64,000 nt of DNA from Phytoseiulus persimilis (taxonomy: Eukaryota > Arthropoda > Arachnida > Mesostigmata > Phytoseiidae): contig CM075103.1 in NCBI GenBank assembly GCA_037576195.1, positions 1,178,001-1,242,000 on the forward strand, in the 5' to 3' direction. The position numbers and the translations under genes are program-made. Below the pieces are notes generated by a model that saw only the letters and a program-made list of their open reading frames with translations, was not told where the DNA came from and ran no database searches. Shown piece by piece: positions 45,355 to 56,639 of the stretch (the first letter of the stretch is position 1; every line of letters starts with the position of its first letter).

Positions 45355-47217
45355 TTAAGGGGGTTCCCTACTTTTGTTCATGTTCCTCGTTTTAAGTCCC
45401 TGTATGACCGAGAGGGCTGAAACTTCGCTTGGCTGTCCCTCGGCCCTCGAAACGAAGACTGAAGTTGGGGCATGGCGGGCAAAAAAAGGGAGAGGGCTCT
45501 AGCCCGATCTAACGAAAAACCTCCGAATTCGAGCGGCCAACGATATTCGCATCGAGAACGGATGGAGACGCTTTGGTTATGAATTCATATTCGGATTCCT
45601 GGTCAAAAATGCTATCGATTTAAAAAAAAATGACCCGATTCGGTCAAGCTTTCATGTAGTTATGGCGGACATGAACCACTGAGTTAATATAGAATGACGT
45701 TTCTGGTTGTTGGATCGCAGATATCTTCGCTCCTGGTTGGGATAATTTCATGAAATTAGGTAATTTGATAGCCATACGTATCCTATACACGCACACCAAG
45801 TTTGATTCAACTAGGCCTAAGGGCAGCGGAGATGAGAGCGACCGCATTACTTCGAATTCACTGTGCTGAACGTAAACAACATTTTTGAAGCCTAGAACGG
45901 ACAGAGACGCTTTCGGTTTGATTGCATATTCGGCTTCCTCATTGAAAATGCTCCGATTTCGAAAAAAAGAAGGGCTCGATTCGACCAAGATTTCACGGCG
46001 TAAGAATTGCTCAACCCTTCGAGATAGTCCAGAAAGATGATTCTGGCTGGTTGAGCTTGAATATCTTCGCTCCAGGTTCAGATAAACTCATGAAATTTTG
46101 ACCTGCGATAGCCACCCATGTACTTGACGCACACAGAAAACTTCATTGAGCTAGGTCGAAAGGCGGCAAAGATTAGGCGTGGCCCATCAGCTGCTCGATG
46201 TGATCTGAGCGGTTCGGAGCTCGGATTTCAGATCGAGAACGGAAAAAACGCTTTCGGTCTGATTGCATATTCGGATTCCTCATTGAAAATGCTACGATTT
46301 CAGTCAAACGAAGAGCTTGATTCGACCAAGATTCCGCGAAGTAAGAATCGTTCAACCCTTCGAGATAGTCCAGAAAGATGATCCTGGCTGGTTGAGCTTG
46401 AATATCTTCGCTCCAGGTTGAGATAAATTCATGAAGTTTTGACCTGCGATAGCCATCCATGGACTTTACACACACAGAAAATTTCATCGAGCTAGGTCGA
46501 AAGGCGGCAAAGATTAGGCGTGCCCCATCAGCTGCTCGATGTGATCTGAGCAATTCGGAGCTCGGATTTCAATCTTCGCGAAATATTGGTCGAATCGAGC
46601 CTTTCTTTTTTTGAAATTAAAGCATTTCGAATGAGGAATCCGAACATGCAATCAAACCGAAAGCTTCTCTGTCCGTTCTCGGTTCAAAAATGTCCTTTAC
46701 GTTTAGCGCAGTGAGTGTGAAGTAATGCAGTCGCTCTCATCTCCGCTGCCCTTAGGCCTAATCGAATCAAACTCGATGTGCATGTATGGGATACGTATGG
46801 CTATAAAACAACCCAATTTCATGAAATTATCTCAACCAGCAGCGAAGATATCTACGATCCATCAACCAGAAACGTCATTCTGGACTAACTCAGGGGTTTG
46901 TGTCCGCCATAACTACATGAGAGCTTGGCCGAATCGAGTAATTTTTTTTGCAATCAATAGCATTTTCGACGAGGAATCCGAATATGGAGTCATAACGAAA
47001 GCGTCTCCATCCGTTCTCGATGCGAATATCGTTGGCCGCTCGAATTCGAAGGTTTTTCGTTAGATCGGGCTAGAGCCCTCTCCCTTTTTTTGCCCGCCAT
47101 GCCCCAACTTCAGTCTTCGTTTCGAGGGCCGAGGGAGGGCCAAGCGAAGTTTCAGCCCTCTCGGTCATACAGGGGCTTAAAACGAGGAACATGAACAAAA
47201 GTAGGGAACCCCCTTAA
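45355..47217. mobile_element. TTAA-flanked fold-back element nested in the hAT-like element
   Basis: A 1,855-base element (45359-47213) is flanked by TTAA on both sides (45355-45358, 47214-47217). Its ends are GGGGGTTCCCTACTTTTG and the complement, and the inverted arms are about 640 bases long (45359-46000 and 46574-47213). The TTAA target and C/G-rich tips suggest a piggyBac-type non-autonomous element, though the wider palindrome GCTTAAG at each end leaves the exact termini open. The arms and loop are built from about 340-base tandem units. No transposase is encoded. Its intact symmetry compared with the truncated host element implies it inserted later. Confidence 0.75.
45555..46575. repeat. 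Three ~340-bp tandem units inside the fold-back element
   Basis: Units beginning AGAACGG followed by ACGCTTT..TTC.TATTCGG.TTCCTC..TGAAAATGCT start at 45555, 45894 and 46236. Downstream landmarks (TTCGACC at 45980 and 46321; CAACCCTTCGAGATAG at 46012 and 46353; TGATCTGAGC at 46201 and 46542) repeat at exactly 341 bases. The last two copies are about 90 percent alike; the first is more diverged. Two further units occur inverted in the right arm (complements of AGAACGG at 46673 and 47011). Confidence 0.85.
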
Positions 47218-47778
47218 GCGTCCCAAATCTCAGAATCGGGAAGCTAGGCTTCACAACGATCTTTTTGTCGGGTTCGTCCTCATGACAATTCGGAACCAAT
47301 TTTTCGGGGATCCGCGAGCACGGGCGTAATCAAGACGCAAACGAGGACCGAGAATCTCGTTGAGGGAGCCTCATGACCGACTCAGGGCGTGCCTACGAAT
47401 GTTAACCTCGAGCAGTTTCATATTTTGAGATTTAAACTCGATCAGCTTCAACGAGGCGCTGCGAAGGCCGTAGATGGACTCTGCTTGCACCACAGTCGAC
47501 GGTTCAGCGAAAGTTCGGACTCCTCTCTGACGCTGATATCGAGAAACTCCCACGCCAGTCCACATCTTGAGCGTTGCTCGGTTCCGCTGTACACTTTGCG
47601 CTGTCCTTCGTGAATCACAATGGGAAGAGAATCGGGCATTAGCCAATCTTTGAAGCATCTGGAGTCCCTCAGTTTCCTCACACAATGCTTATGGAATTTT
47701 CTAGAGAATTTCACGAGAATCTCGCCGCCCAAATCAGCTCCGCGAAGAAGAAATCCTGGCGCCGCCACTGACTCAGAC

Positions 47779-50700
47779 CCCAGGAAGCTTCTAGAAAACG
47801 GTGTGTGGGGGTGAATGACACTTCAGAAAGATTAGATTTCTCAGCACCGATCGGATGGCGGTCGCACCGCGTTTCGCCGGGGAACCTGAAAACCCATAAG
47901 TCGGGGTTGACAAAAACAAATTGGAAAAGTTTTCTTTTCTGATGACATACTGGTAACATGAGTTTCACTCGACGCGAACTCGGACAGAAGCAAGATGGGC
48001 GCGCCTCAATGCCGGGTGCTGGCAAAGAAAGTATCAGCCGACTGGAGGGGTTTTCCATGGCTAACATGCCGATTTTCGATCTCCGGTCTCGAGGAAAGAT
48101 TAACTTCTCTTGCAGCGAGGTTGCCTTTGAGGGCTTCATTGAGTGGTCCATGGCTTGGAGGGCAAGAGCTCGGAGGATGTTTCGGAAAACGAATATGATT
48201 TTCATAGTTTCACCAAGAGTCTCTCATTTGCTGGAATCACAGACGGTCGCACTCATATCGAGATCTAAGTAATTATTGAAATCAAGTGAACAAATTGAGC
48301 AGACTGACTGAAGCGAAAGCTCGGGGACAGATCAACTTCCGAGCGTTCTTTGGAGAGGAGTATTCCTGTCGAGCTGGAAGGACAGGAAAGGAAAGAGCCA
48401 GCGTCGCGATCAACAGGCGACTCATAATTGTTCCTACGAATATTCGTCGAGTTTAACGGCTTCCGGGCATACGACCGTTCTCCTGCAAATGCACAAACGG
48501 GATTGCATGGTTGGCTACTGTTCTCATGTGGCATCCGTGATCTACTACTTGTCCTATGCACACTTCCAGCATGGTTCGTCCTGCTGAACTATGATGATGG
48601 ATTCATTGTACCAGTCATTAACTATGACGGCGACAAGTCTTGGATATTTGCGGCCCACGTACAACCGACTCAAACAATAGGTCTTTCCTTCCCTGTCCTT
48701 GGAAAACTCCAAGAATGAAGGTTTCCCCACTCCAATGAGCGCTTGATAGTTATAAGGTCGGGCTGATATTTTCTCTGCGAACACTCGGCATTGAGGCGCT
48801 CTGCATTTCTTGTCGAGTGAGCTTTTGCAAAGCTCATTTTCCCGATCGGTCATCAAAAGGAAGTGCTGTCTTCCGGTCTTTTACCGAGTCGTCATCCATC
48901 CAGCGTGGTTGATTCCCTTGAACAACATTCTCCAATTGACCTCGATTTCCCGGTTTCCAGGTTTGCCGGCAAAACACGGCACGTCTCCGGAAAAATCTGC
49001 GCTGGGAAATCTCTGCGGAAATCTAGTTTTCGTCGCTCGTTGATCATCTGAGACCCGGTTCCTCCCCAGACTAAGAAACCTATGGGTTTCCGGCTCACAG
49101 ATCATGCTTCCACGCGAGCTTGAGAGAGCAGGGATAGGAATTGGTGAAGTCCATGGTCCCCCCGAATAGCAGACGATACTTAGGGAGCATTAAGACAGGA
49201 GTTGCTTCTCTTCCTCGGACCCTTTCGAGGAAAATACGGATGCGGGAATGAGGTTCAAGGGGAAAGGTAGAGAAGCTGCGACAGGACCGGAGCATGACGG
49301 AGAGTTCATGACTCGCTTCAAGGACCGGTGATTCCTTCATTAAATGGCGATAAGATCAAGGGTAATCGAGATCGTGCTGTTAACGATTTTATTGCAACTT
49401 CGACTGGGATAGGTCTGCTTAGCACCCTTTCAATATTCCATGTCGCCTGCACTCTGGTTACATTGACTAGCTCTCAATCACAAAATTATCCACAAGCACT
49501 TCTGTAAGGGAAGGGCGGAAATTGAGTGGAACAAGATTCAATTCGTTTTTGCTTCAATGGCATCCATAGCTTTTTCAATCCTTGGAACTTTTCATAGAGG
49601 TGTTCTAAAACGAGTTTTTGGGGTGTTAGATCTTTGGTGGTATTTGACGAAAAAACTGCTGAGCTCGAACAATGTAGACCACAGACTTGGGAGCATCCAA
49701 GCTGTTCTGCGGAATCGAACGGGTTAACTGTTAATCTTTCTCTCGAGAATCTGGCGGAAAATATGGAGGAGACTTCATACTGTGGAGAATCGTTAGAGCT
49801 GCCCTACGCGGACTCACCATCCGAGTGAAACACTCGCGCAGCAAATTCGCTTCAAGTAATCGATGCAAGTGGCAGTCAGTTCCGCTCGAAGAGAATCCCT
49901 TCCGATGGGTCGTCTTCCATCGAAAGTATGGGAATAATATCCTAGAAACGGAAGTTTTCCCCTTATTGAAAACATTCATACCTTGGAACCTCGACCACCA
50001 CACAGACACCAGCAATGCTCGAACTTTGCCTAAATTCGGTTCGGTTGAATTTCGGGCGCCTTTCATTGAACGTCTCAGGACTCATGATTTGATGGAGAAT
50101 GCTGATTCTCGCGATAAGTGTTCTCTTCTGATTCTTACTGTCTCGGCGCCCAAGCTGTGAGCATTTCGGAACCACTCGAAGCTACGTCATGGCAGGGCTA
50201 TTTCATCTATTCGAATTTGAGACCGTGAGTTTCTACTGGGTGATCTCTCGCTTGACGTTAGGTCTGCTGCGGACGGCATTTCCAGAGAAGAGGCATTCTC
50301 ATGCGAGAGGGATTTGATAGTGGAGCGGAAGAATCTCATGTCGGGCGGGTGGAGATACCAAGGAGCATGTTGGAGGGGGCCCCCAAGGCTCCTAAGTTCC
50401 GCCCCGGCAAGGAAACTTGTTCAGGAACAGGCCGCCGCAGAACACCAATAAATTCACAAGGAACCACAAAGGATTCAGCTCTTTATTTTGACAACATCGA
50501 GTTCGAACAAAATCACAAGGGACACACGCAGTTGGATCTATTTACACGAACAGCGAGGAAACGGCTCCGTCGGCTCAGTGTTTCGCATAGTTTGTTCAGA
50601 TTCCGAGAGGAGTACGCATTCACAACTTCACCATCCACTGGTCCATCGAAATGCTCAACAATAAATAATGGGGTTCTAATAATAAAAAGACTCGGCCCTC

Positions 50701-51408
50701 ACGACCGGGAGGTTCGGCATAGCAGACTCGAGGAGTCGGGAGGGCATATTTTAATCATCCCCGTGTTCCTTGCGCCTCATCTCTCATTGTTTATTCAAAC
50801 GCTTCTCCCGTCCTAGAGTGGAGTTGCTTAGTGTGTGGGTTTGTGATGCTCCAGCGGTCTTCTCATCCCTCAATTCGAAAATGACTTGTATGGTGGATGG
50901 TTGAGTGGCTCATCAATTCTGCCATAGCCCTCACTGTGCGGCGACAGGGGGTGCGGAGTATGTACAGAGCATGAAAACTTGTTGCATGGACGAGTCGTCT
51001 TCTCCTTCCGGGTTAACTTCGTCGGGGTACCTCGCAGAGCGTACTGTTGCCTATTAAAGCTCAATACTCCAGGCGTTGAGATGGCCTCGTTGACCTCATT
51101 CCGGGCCACGAGGGTCTCGCCTCGGGCAAACCCAAAATCATTTTGCAGGCATCCGAATGACGAGTTTCGCGACCGAGGTCTTTTTTTCGTCAGGACACCA
51201 TTGCTAGATAATCGCGGACTCGAAGCTCAACTAAATCGCAGCTGCTTGTCGCCACTGGAGTTTCCGAAAAGACTCAGGGATTGCAATCGCGTCGACAAAA
51301 TCGAGCCTGCCGAATCACCTCTAATGCCTATAAAGCTATCGGAAGCGAGTTAAATCACAAAATGCATACGCGAGCAAAGATCACATGGATGTTAACCTAA
51401 GACGCGCG
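47779..51408. other. Spacer between transposon nest and exchanger gene
   Basis: No confident gene. Coding-like frames occur on the minus strand at 48554-48856 (ending near a DEPCWKCA segment) and on the plus strand at 49634-49828 and 49825-50160, none recognised. An inverted pair of related segments lies at about 47930-48045 and 48768-48850. The interval presumably includes the 3' UTR of the exchanger at its right end; the nearest canonical minus-strand AATAAA is about 600 bases away, so the cleavage site is unclear. Confidence 0.35.
47930..48850. repeat. Diverged inverted repeat, ~0.1-kb arms
   Basis: The plus strand at about 47940-48042 and the minus strand at about 48850-48768 share the core GCGCCTCAATGCCG, then GTG and a TATCAGCC a short way downstream. 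Upstream both share CTTTT..TGATGAC...TGAG.TTT...CACTCGAC in the same order. Similarity stops beyond this. Both copies translate to a related peptide (APQCRV[LF]A[KE]K[VI]SA). It may be a decayed transposon, a duplicated exon or a repeat family. Confidence 0.5.
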
Positions 51409-54400
51409 CTACTTTTCGATGTAATAAACATGGTTGACGAGTGCTTGTGAAGCTTGAGTGAGACTATTTGTCCGCTCAAAATTAAAGTCACTTTCGTCGA
51501 GGCAGAGATCCGTGTCGGAGTCGTCGTCGCGGGTGTGGCGACAGTTGTCGTCCTGAAAAATTCGAGGGTGAGTCTCAAGGCTGCTTCTGCTCCGGGAGCA
51601 GTGTGTTGAGCCGGCGTTGTGCCACAGTTTACAGAAAGTGCAGCTTCGGGCAAGGGAGGAAGGAGGATCCGTTAGCCGATGCAATCTCGAGCGAAACCGT
51701 TTTATGAAGTACTCACCAGCGGATTCGTTAGACACGTGCAGAAGGAATCATCAAATAGCTGAATGTTCTTTGAACTCAAACTCACGAAAGATAAGGGCAG
51801 AACGTGACCTACGCGTGCAGACACCACTGACATTCCAAACAAAGGCTCGGCGTTCAGAGCGATCTTCTTCGCACTCGGATTCACGAAGAACCATCGAAAA
51901 ACATCGCTCTCAGCAGTTCAAAGAACACATTCTTGACAGAACAACTCGAGCAGGTCAAACAAAAAGGCTACTTTGTTATGAACGAATAACTTGAGAACTG
52001 GAAGTAAGAGGGTTCTCAGCAAAGGCAGTGACAGGGCCGGTGATGCGCATCCGTTCCAATGAAATTTGTGTGGTTGCGAGAAGGCTCGAGTGAACTCCGA
52101 AACCGAGAAGCTTGGCGTCGACCCGAACCTTGCTCCTCAGCGTGCGTCAGTCTCGCCGAAGTCGACACCGGTTGGTGTGCTCGTGGCTGTCCCGGCGATT
52201 ATTCGGTCACAAGCTTGTAACTTTCATCTTCAGAAGCCAGAGTCACCTTGTGAAAATGAACAGCTGCCTGCTCGATACTGGCGCAAAGGTACGGAACTGG
52301 ATCGGACGTCTCGGAGCCATCGACACTGCCAACGCCGCCGCCGCCGCTGCTGTCCACGATGCATGCCGTTGACAGCGATTTGAAGCCGTTCGACTTCTGG
52401 TTGTGAGCAAGCTTTCGCTGTTAGTTGGGGTAGTTCTTTCCCCTAAGGAGACTGTTTTCATCAAGAATCGAGACAACTGAAGCTAGCAAGATTTCGTCGA
52501 GGATTTCCGATACCAGGGGGTTCAGAGGCTGTCATCACATGATGAATCGGATTCGAAAAAAATTCATCACATCGATGTCATGCCCATGCTTGAGGCTCGG
52601 AGGCCATGCCGCTGCTTAGTTAACTTCGAATACGTTTCTCGATGCCCAATGGGTTAGGATCAGGATGAGAGCAAAAGCAGTCCACTGACCTGCGTGAGCT
52701 GCTCAGTTGACGTCAAAAAATGAGCCAGAGGCATGCAGCACGAAGGTAGAGTCTCGATGAGCGTGGGACGACTATGCGTCAGGAACGGCTTCATGAACCT
52801 GTGAAATTGTTGAAGGGGGATATAGTACTCCAAAATACGACTATTTTGGACCGCGAATACTGCGAGGAAATTTCACCAACTCTATGAAAACCAGCTGCTC
52901 ACCTGACATCGAAATTGTACCACTTCCGGACCAGCCAAGCTTTCTCGTAAGGAGTCTTCAGCGGCTCCCCCGTCGGACTCCGAAGTTCCGACTGGGCACG
53001 TTGCTGCTGTGTTATATTTAGTAGCTCTTGATCGTGGTCTTCGGAACCAACTGGAATGTTCAGCCAGCGCAAGAGATTGGACATCGATCCTCCGCAAACG
53101 ATGACGGAAACGATAACTGTGAACGATGTCGTCGTCAGCATCACATGACGCTGCAGACCGAGAGTGTTCCGGATGGCTAACGCGAACGCCATTGCACCAC
53201 GAAGTCCTACGAGGAAGAAAAATTGAGCCCTGGCAAGAGTTCCTATCCAGTCGATCGATCGAGCCGGAGACCGATCGGAGCATCGATCGCAAAGCTTACC
53301 GGAGAAGAAAATGACATGCTGGAACGCCATCGGTATCTTGTTTGTTCTCCCCAGATTCAGGAGGAACGTCAATGGATAGACTAGCATCGCGCGACCCGCT
53401 GCTATAGAGATGAAGGCAGCCACAATGAAGAATAGATCCCAATGGTGTTTCTTGTATGTGAACATACTGACTCCAATGTAAGAGAAAATGAAATTCTCAG
53501 CCACAAAGTTCATCAGCTCGAAAAGTTGCTTCGTCCGCTGACGGCTCTCAACAGAGAGGTTATTGTAGGTGTAATGGGCTTGACAGATTCCACAAAAGAG
53601 CACGGCGACGATTCCGGTTAGCTCGAGAGCCTCGGCGACGAGGAAAGATGAGTACGACATCAATAGAAAGAGACAGCTCTCAAGGAGTGGGAAATCACAG
53701 AGTTTCGTGAATTTTGTTATCAATGCCGTCACACATCCCGTGCTGCTACCGATGAGGAACGAGCAGGCGAAGATGTAGAAAAAGTTGCTGAACGCCTTCA
53801 ACGCGGCAGTCAACTGGAACTCAGTAGCCCTGTTACTGACATCTTCGTAACTTGTGATTGCTCTGCAAGTAAGGAATCGAGTATAAGTTCACAGTGAGCC
53901 AAAAGTAAGAGCTCAAAGCTTCCAGTACATCCGACGCAAAACTCACGAGACAAGCCCGATGGCGACCGCGTCGTTGAGGATGCTTTCTCCGAAAACGAGC
54001 GCGTATAGGTTCACGTCGACCTGGAGGTCATGGAAGATCGCGAGAACCGTCACGGGATCAGTTGCCGATATAATCGCGCCAAAGTAAAGACAATTGTTGA
54101 AGGTGAACTGGAGGTGAGGAAGCGCCAAAACAAAGATGTAAAGTACACTTCCTGTCACAAAGCACGATATGGTGGTTCCGAAGAAGGCGTATGTCATGAT
54201 GGTCCCGAGGTTGCGGAAGAAGAATTTCTGAAAAAATACAGTTCCCCAGGTGTCTTACAACGTAAAATCCAGTGTTCCCTGAGGGTGTTTGCATTTTTTC
54301 GAATGGTTCGAGAATGGACGAATATCGTGCGTATGGGTAACGTGCACCGGGGAGTGAAAGAGGTTCAAAACTCAGAAAATGTCAAGACAGATGGGGTCAG

Positions 54401-55928
54401 TTGATGAGGAATCCAATTCCAGCAATTGATCATCTTCATTGTTTCGATAATTCCTTGAAGATATCTTCTGAGGAGAACATCGAAAGAGCTGCACGAGTTT
54501 CTGGGAGCTACGAACAAAGAAGATGAAAATCAGACTCCCGAACTCACCCGCTTCAAGCTGTAACCAGCATTGAAGATGATCGGAGGCAGGATGATATTGA
54601 AGAAAATTTCAGGATCGAATGTAGCTTTCTGATCTAGCTTTTTGCTCTCGACATCCGTGAGTTCCCCTCTGAACGTATAAGCATAGGAACGATTCTCCCG
54701 GGTGCCATCAGATGTCTTCTGAATTTCGAGCTGAACGAACACATTATCCGGTGGCGATCCAGGAGCAGGAAGGGTTTGGTTTGACAATGGAATAACCCGT
54801 AAGTGACTAGTTTCCGTCTCTTCACTCGCGTAACGAATCGACGCTCCAACAATCAAACCTGGAAGAATCCGCCAGTTTCTCTCGTGATTCACACTGATCG
54901 CGTACCTCAGGTAACAAGCAATTCTTGGATATTATGATTCACGTCTCTATAAAATGCTGGCGGCGGTGGTGCTCCAGTAAGACCTATGAACTCCCATCTA
55001 AGCCCGTTTGATTTATATGTCCGAGATACACTCGAGGATATTGTGATCGCATCTGTTCCCGAATCTCACGAACACAGTCATGACTGCTATGGGCGATGGG
55101 TTGAATACAATTCCTTGAACCGCCGTATTCTGGATCTGACTCCGAGCGAGTCGAAGCATCTCCGCGACGGATTTGGGGGCGAAATCGTCATTTCATCCCG
55201 AGAAACTATGAAAAACTCTCGAGAGCTTGCGCCGCGCTGTCAATGGCTGCTTTCCGGAGGTCTCGCAAGTTGTGAACGAGAACTTCAGATTATTGGTTTA
55301 CAATTATCTTGAAAGACCTGCATCGCATACCGACAATGCATGTTACTGGTTTTCGCCGCAGGCCGGACTAAATACAGCAAGGTCAAAACCCAGTGGTGAG
55401 AGCAATCACAGAAATTGCACGCCCGCGGCGCCTGTGCCTATCCATTCGCATGAACAGGACACATCAGCACCTTTTCCATCCAGGCTCATTCTGAGCGAGT
55501 ACGAATTCGTGCCACCAGTCTTTGGCAATTCCGAAGTTGCCGCTTCGGAAGGTCCGCGGAGCCGATTCAGACGCCCGGTCCGCGCAGGGTTATCTACAGT
55601 GGACGCTCGTACGCCGTCGTACCGGTGTTTCGAGCATTATGTTGCCTCGCGGAAAACTACGTCAGGGTCGTGAAACGGCTTATTAGGAGTCAAACTTACC
55701 GAAAATCACTGCCAAGCCGGTTTCGTGGAGGAACCTAGCCCTTCGGTGTTTGAACGCCCAGATAAGACACACTGTGAGAATCAGAAGCACCGTGTAAACT
55801 AGAATGTTTATTGAGTCTATCCGGTGAATTGTTCGGGCTTTCTCGTCCATCCGGATGTCGGTAGGAGCGTTGGCCATGACGGCCAGCAAGCTCAAGCAGA
55901 GATTAATTAACACTGCCAGGTAAGCCAT
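51409..55928 (-). CDS. SLC9A6/9-like: Endosomal Na+/H+ exchanger (NHE6/NHE9 type)
   Basis: Organellar cation/proton antiporter that in this subfamily sets endosomal pH. Seven exons join in phase to 646 aa: 55700-55928, 54548-54858, 53947-54227, 53300-53862, 52903-53206, 52690-52798, 51409-51552. The start [19 protein letters not shown] looks like a signal peptide. It is followed by the subfamily marker [18 protein letters not shown] and [15 protein letters not shown]. Further marks are [37 protein letters not shown], the ion-site region [41 protein letters not shown] and [17 protein letters not shown]. The C-terminal tail keeps KWYNFDV, KPFLTHS, PSCC and an acidic DDDSDTDL segment, as in NHE6/9. 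Intron 4 (53207-53299) is 93 bases, a multiple of three with no stop. The last intron is 1.1 kb and could hide an optional exon. Confidence 0.95.
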
Positions 55929-56137
55929 CCTCTACGGCTCAAGTTTCACTAGACGCGTTTCACTTGGACCCCTCGTCTTCAACAGCATGACGTTCGAACG
56001 CTTCCCGTGACAGTGACCAAATGGTGTGAAGCAGCTGACATCTTGTTGTTGTCTTTGAGGATTATTTCTGTCTGCTGTGAGGGGTCCTCCTTCCTCCCGA
56101 TTCTGCCGGACGTGTCGGGCGGGCGGCTCAAGCAGGG
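55929..56137. other. Exchanger upstream region
   Basis: Short sequence upstream of the exchanger start codon, expected to hold its 5' UTR and promoter; nothing specific is recognised. Confidence 0.4.
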
Positions 56138-56629
56138 ATGGCCGGTTTAGGAAAGGGTCGTGCCGGCCGGCGCGGCGCGGTTTTCGAAACTTCGAAATCT
56201 TCGGGATGTGGAACCCGAAAATTCTCGGAGCTCTGCCAATTGGGCAGAGTGAGGTTCGACTCTGGAAAGCTCTGGAATAGGGGACACGAGGATTCTCGGA
56301 GCTCTTTTCGCTGCGCCTTCATGGGATTTGACTCCGAGAATCTTCGGAACAAGGAACCCAAGAATTATCGGAGTTCTATCAACTGCGTTGCAATCAGATT
56401 CGACTTTGAAAATCTTCGAAAAAGCACTCTACACATTGTACTACCGCCTCATTCTCTGCTCCTTGCGCGGCCAGATGTGCTCCAAGAATCCATCCATCTG
56501 ATAAACACGGTTCAAATGATGGGCACCCGCTGCGAGCAGGCTGAGGTTGCCTCGCCTGTTTCAGGAACCCCTCAATTCTGCAGAGAGCTAGCCTTCGGTC
56601 ATCTCCCAGCGACCCGTGATTCGGCATGA
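56138..56629 (+). CDS. Hypothetical ORF (163 codons) spanning 24-aa repeats, uncertain
   Basis: This open frame starts at an ATG and reads through three full and one partial 72-base repeats as 24-residue units, each beginning F-[DE]-[ST] and continuing with x-N-L-[RW]..., basic residues, S-S and C. The repeats carry no insertion or deletion despite strong sequence divergence, which fits selection on a frame. The minus strand (56128-56361) is also open through the same units, so the coding strand is not settled. After the repeats the frame continues for about 75 residues with a hydrophobic stretch (HIVLPPHSLLLARP). No family is recognised, and it may be one exon of a larger gene or no gene. 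Confidence 0.3.
   Translation: MAGLGKGRAGRRGAVFETSKSSGCGTRKFSELCQLGRVRFDSGKLWNRGHEDSRSSFRCAFMGFDSENLRNKEPKNYRSSINCVAIRFDFENLRKSTLHIVLPPHSLLLARPDVLQESIHLINTVQMMGTRCEQAEVASPVSGTPQFCRELAFGHLPATRDSA
56183..56420. repeat. 72-bp tandem repeat, 3.3 copies, frame-preserving
   Basis: Units start with TT[CT]GA[AC] at 56183, 56255, 56327 and 56399, exactly 72 bases apart each time. Shared positions include AA.CTTCGG (or CTCTGG), GGA[AC][CA]C.A...ATT.TCGGAG.TCT and a TTCGACT at the unit boundary. Units differ at perhaps a third of positions, so this is an old array. Confidence 0.85.
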
Positions 56630-56639
56630 ATGGCAGACA

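Larger units (their letters stand above)
45315..47778. mobile_element. Non-autonomous hAT-like DNA transposon (outer element)
   Basis: Terminal inverted repeats CAGTGGCGGCGCCAG at 45323-45337 and its exact complement at 47756-47770 are typical of hAT-type ends. The flanking octamers GCTCGGAC (45315-45322) and ACTCAGAC (47771-47778) match at six of eight positions, consistent with a decayed 8-base target duplication. Only 32 bases of left end and about 550 bases of right end belong to this element, because a second element is inserted in it. The right part (47218-47755) has open frames but no recognisable transposase, so the element is a deletion derivative. Superfamily assignment rests on terminal sequence and duplication length only. 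Confidence 0.7.

Noticed and set aside
47711..48205. 164-codon minus-strand frame ending in a WRRQDFFFAELIW peptide
   Set aside because: The end of the frame is simply the translated terminal repeat of the hAT-like element; the rest shows no domain.
53207..53299. Reading straight through from exon 4 to exon 5 of the exchanger as one coding exon
   Set aside because: The extra 31 residues interrupt a segment that is contiguous in NHE6/9 proteins, and perfect GT-AG sites bound exactly the extra bases.
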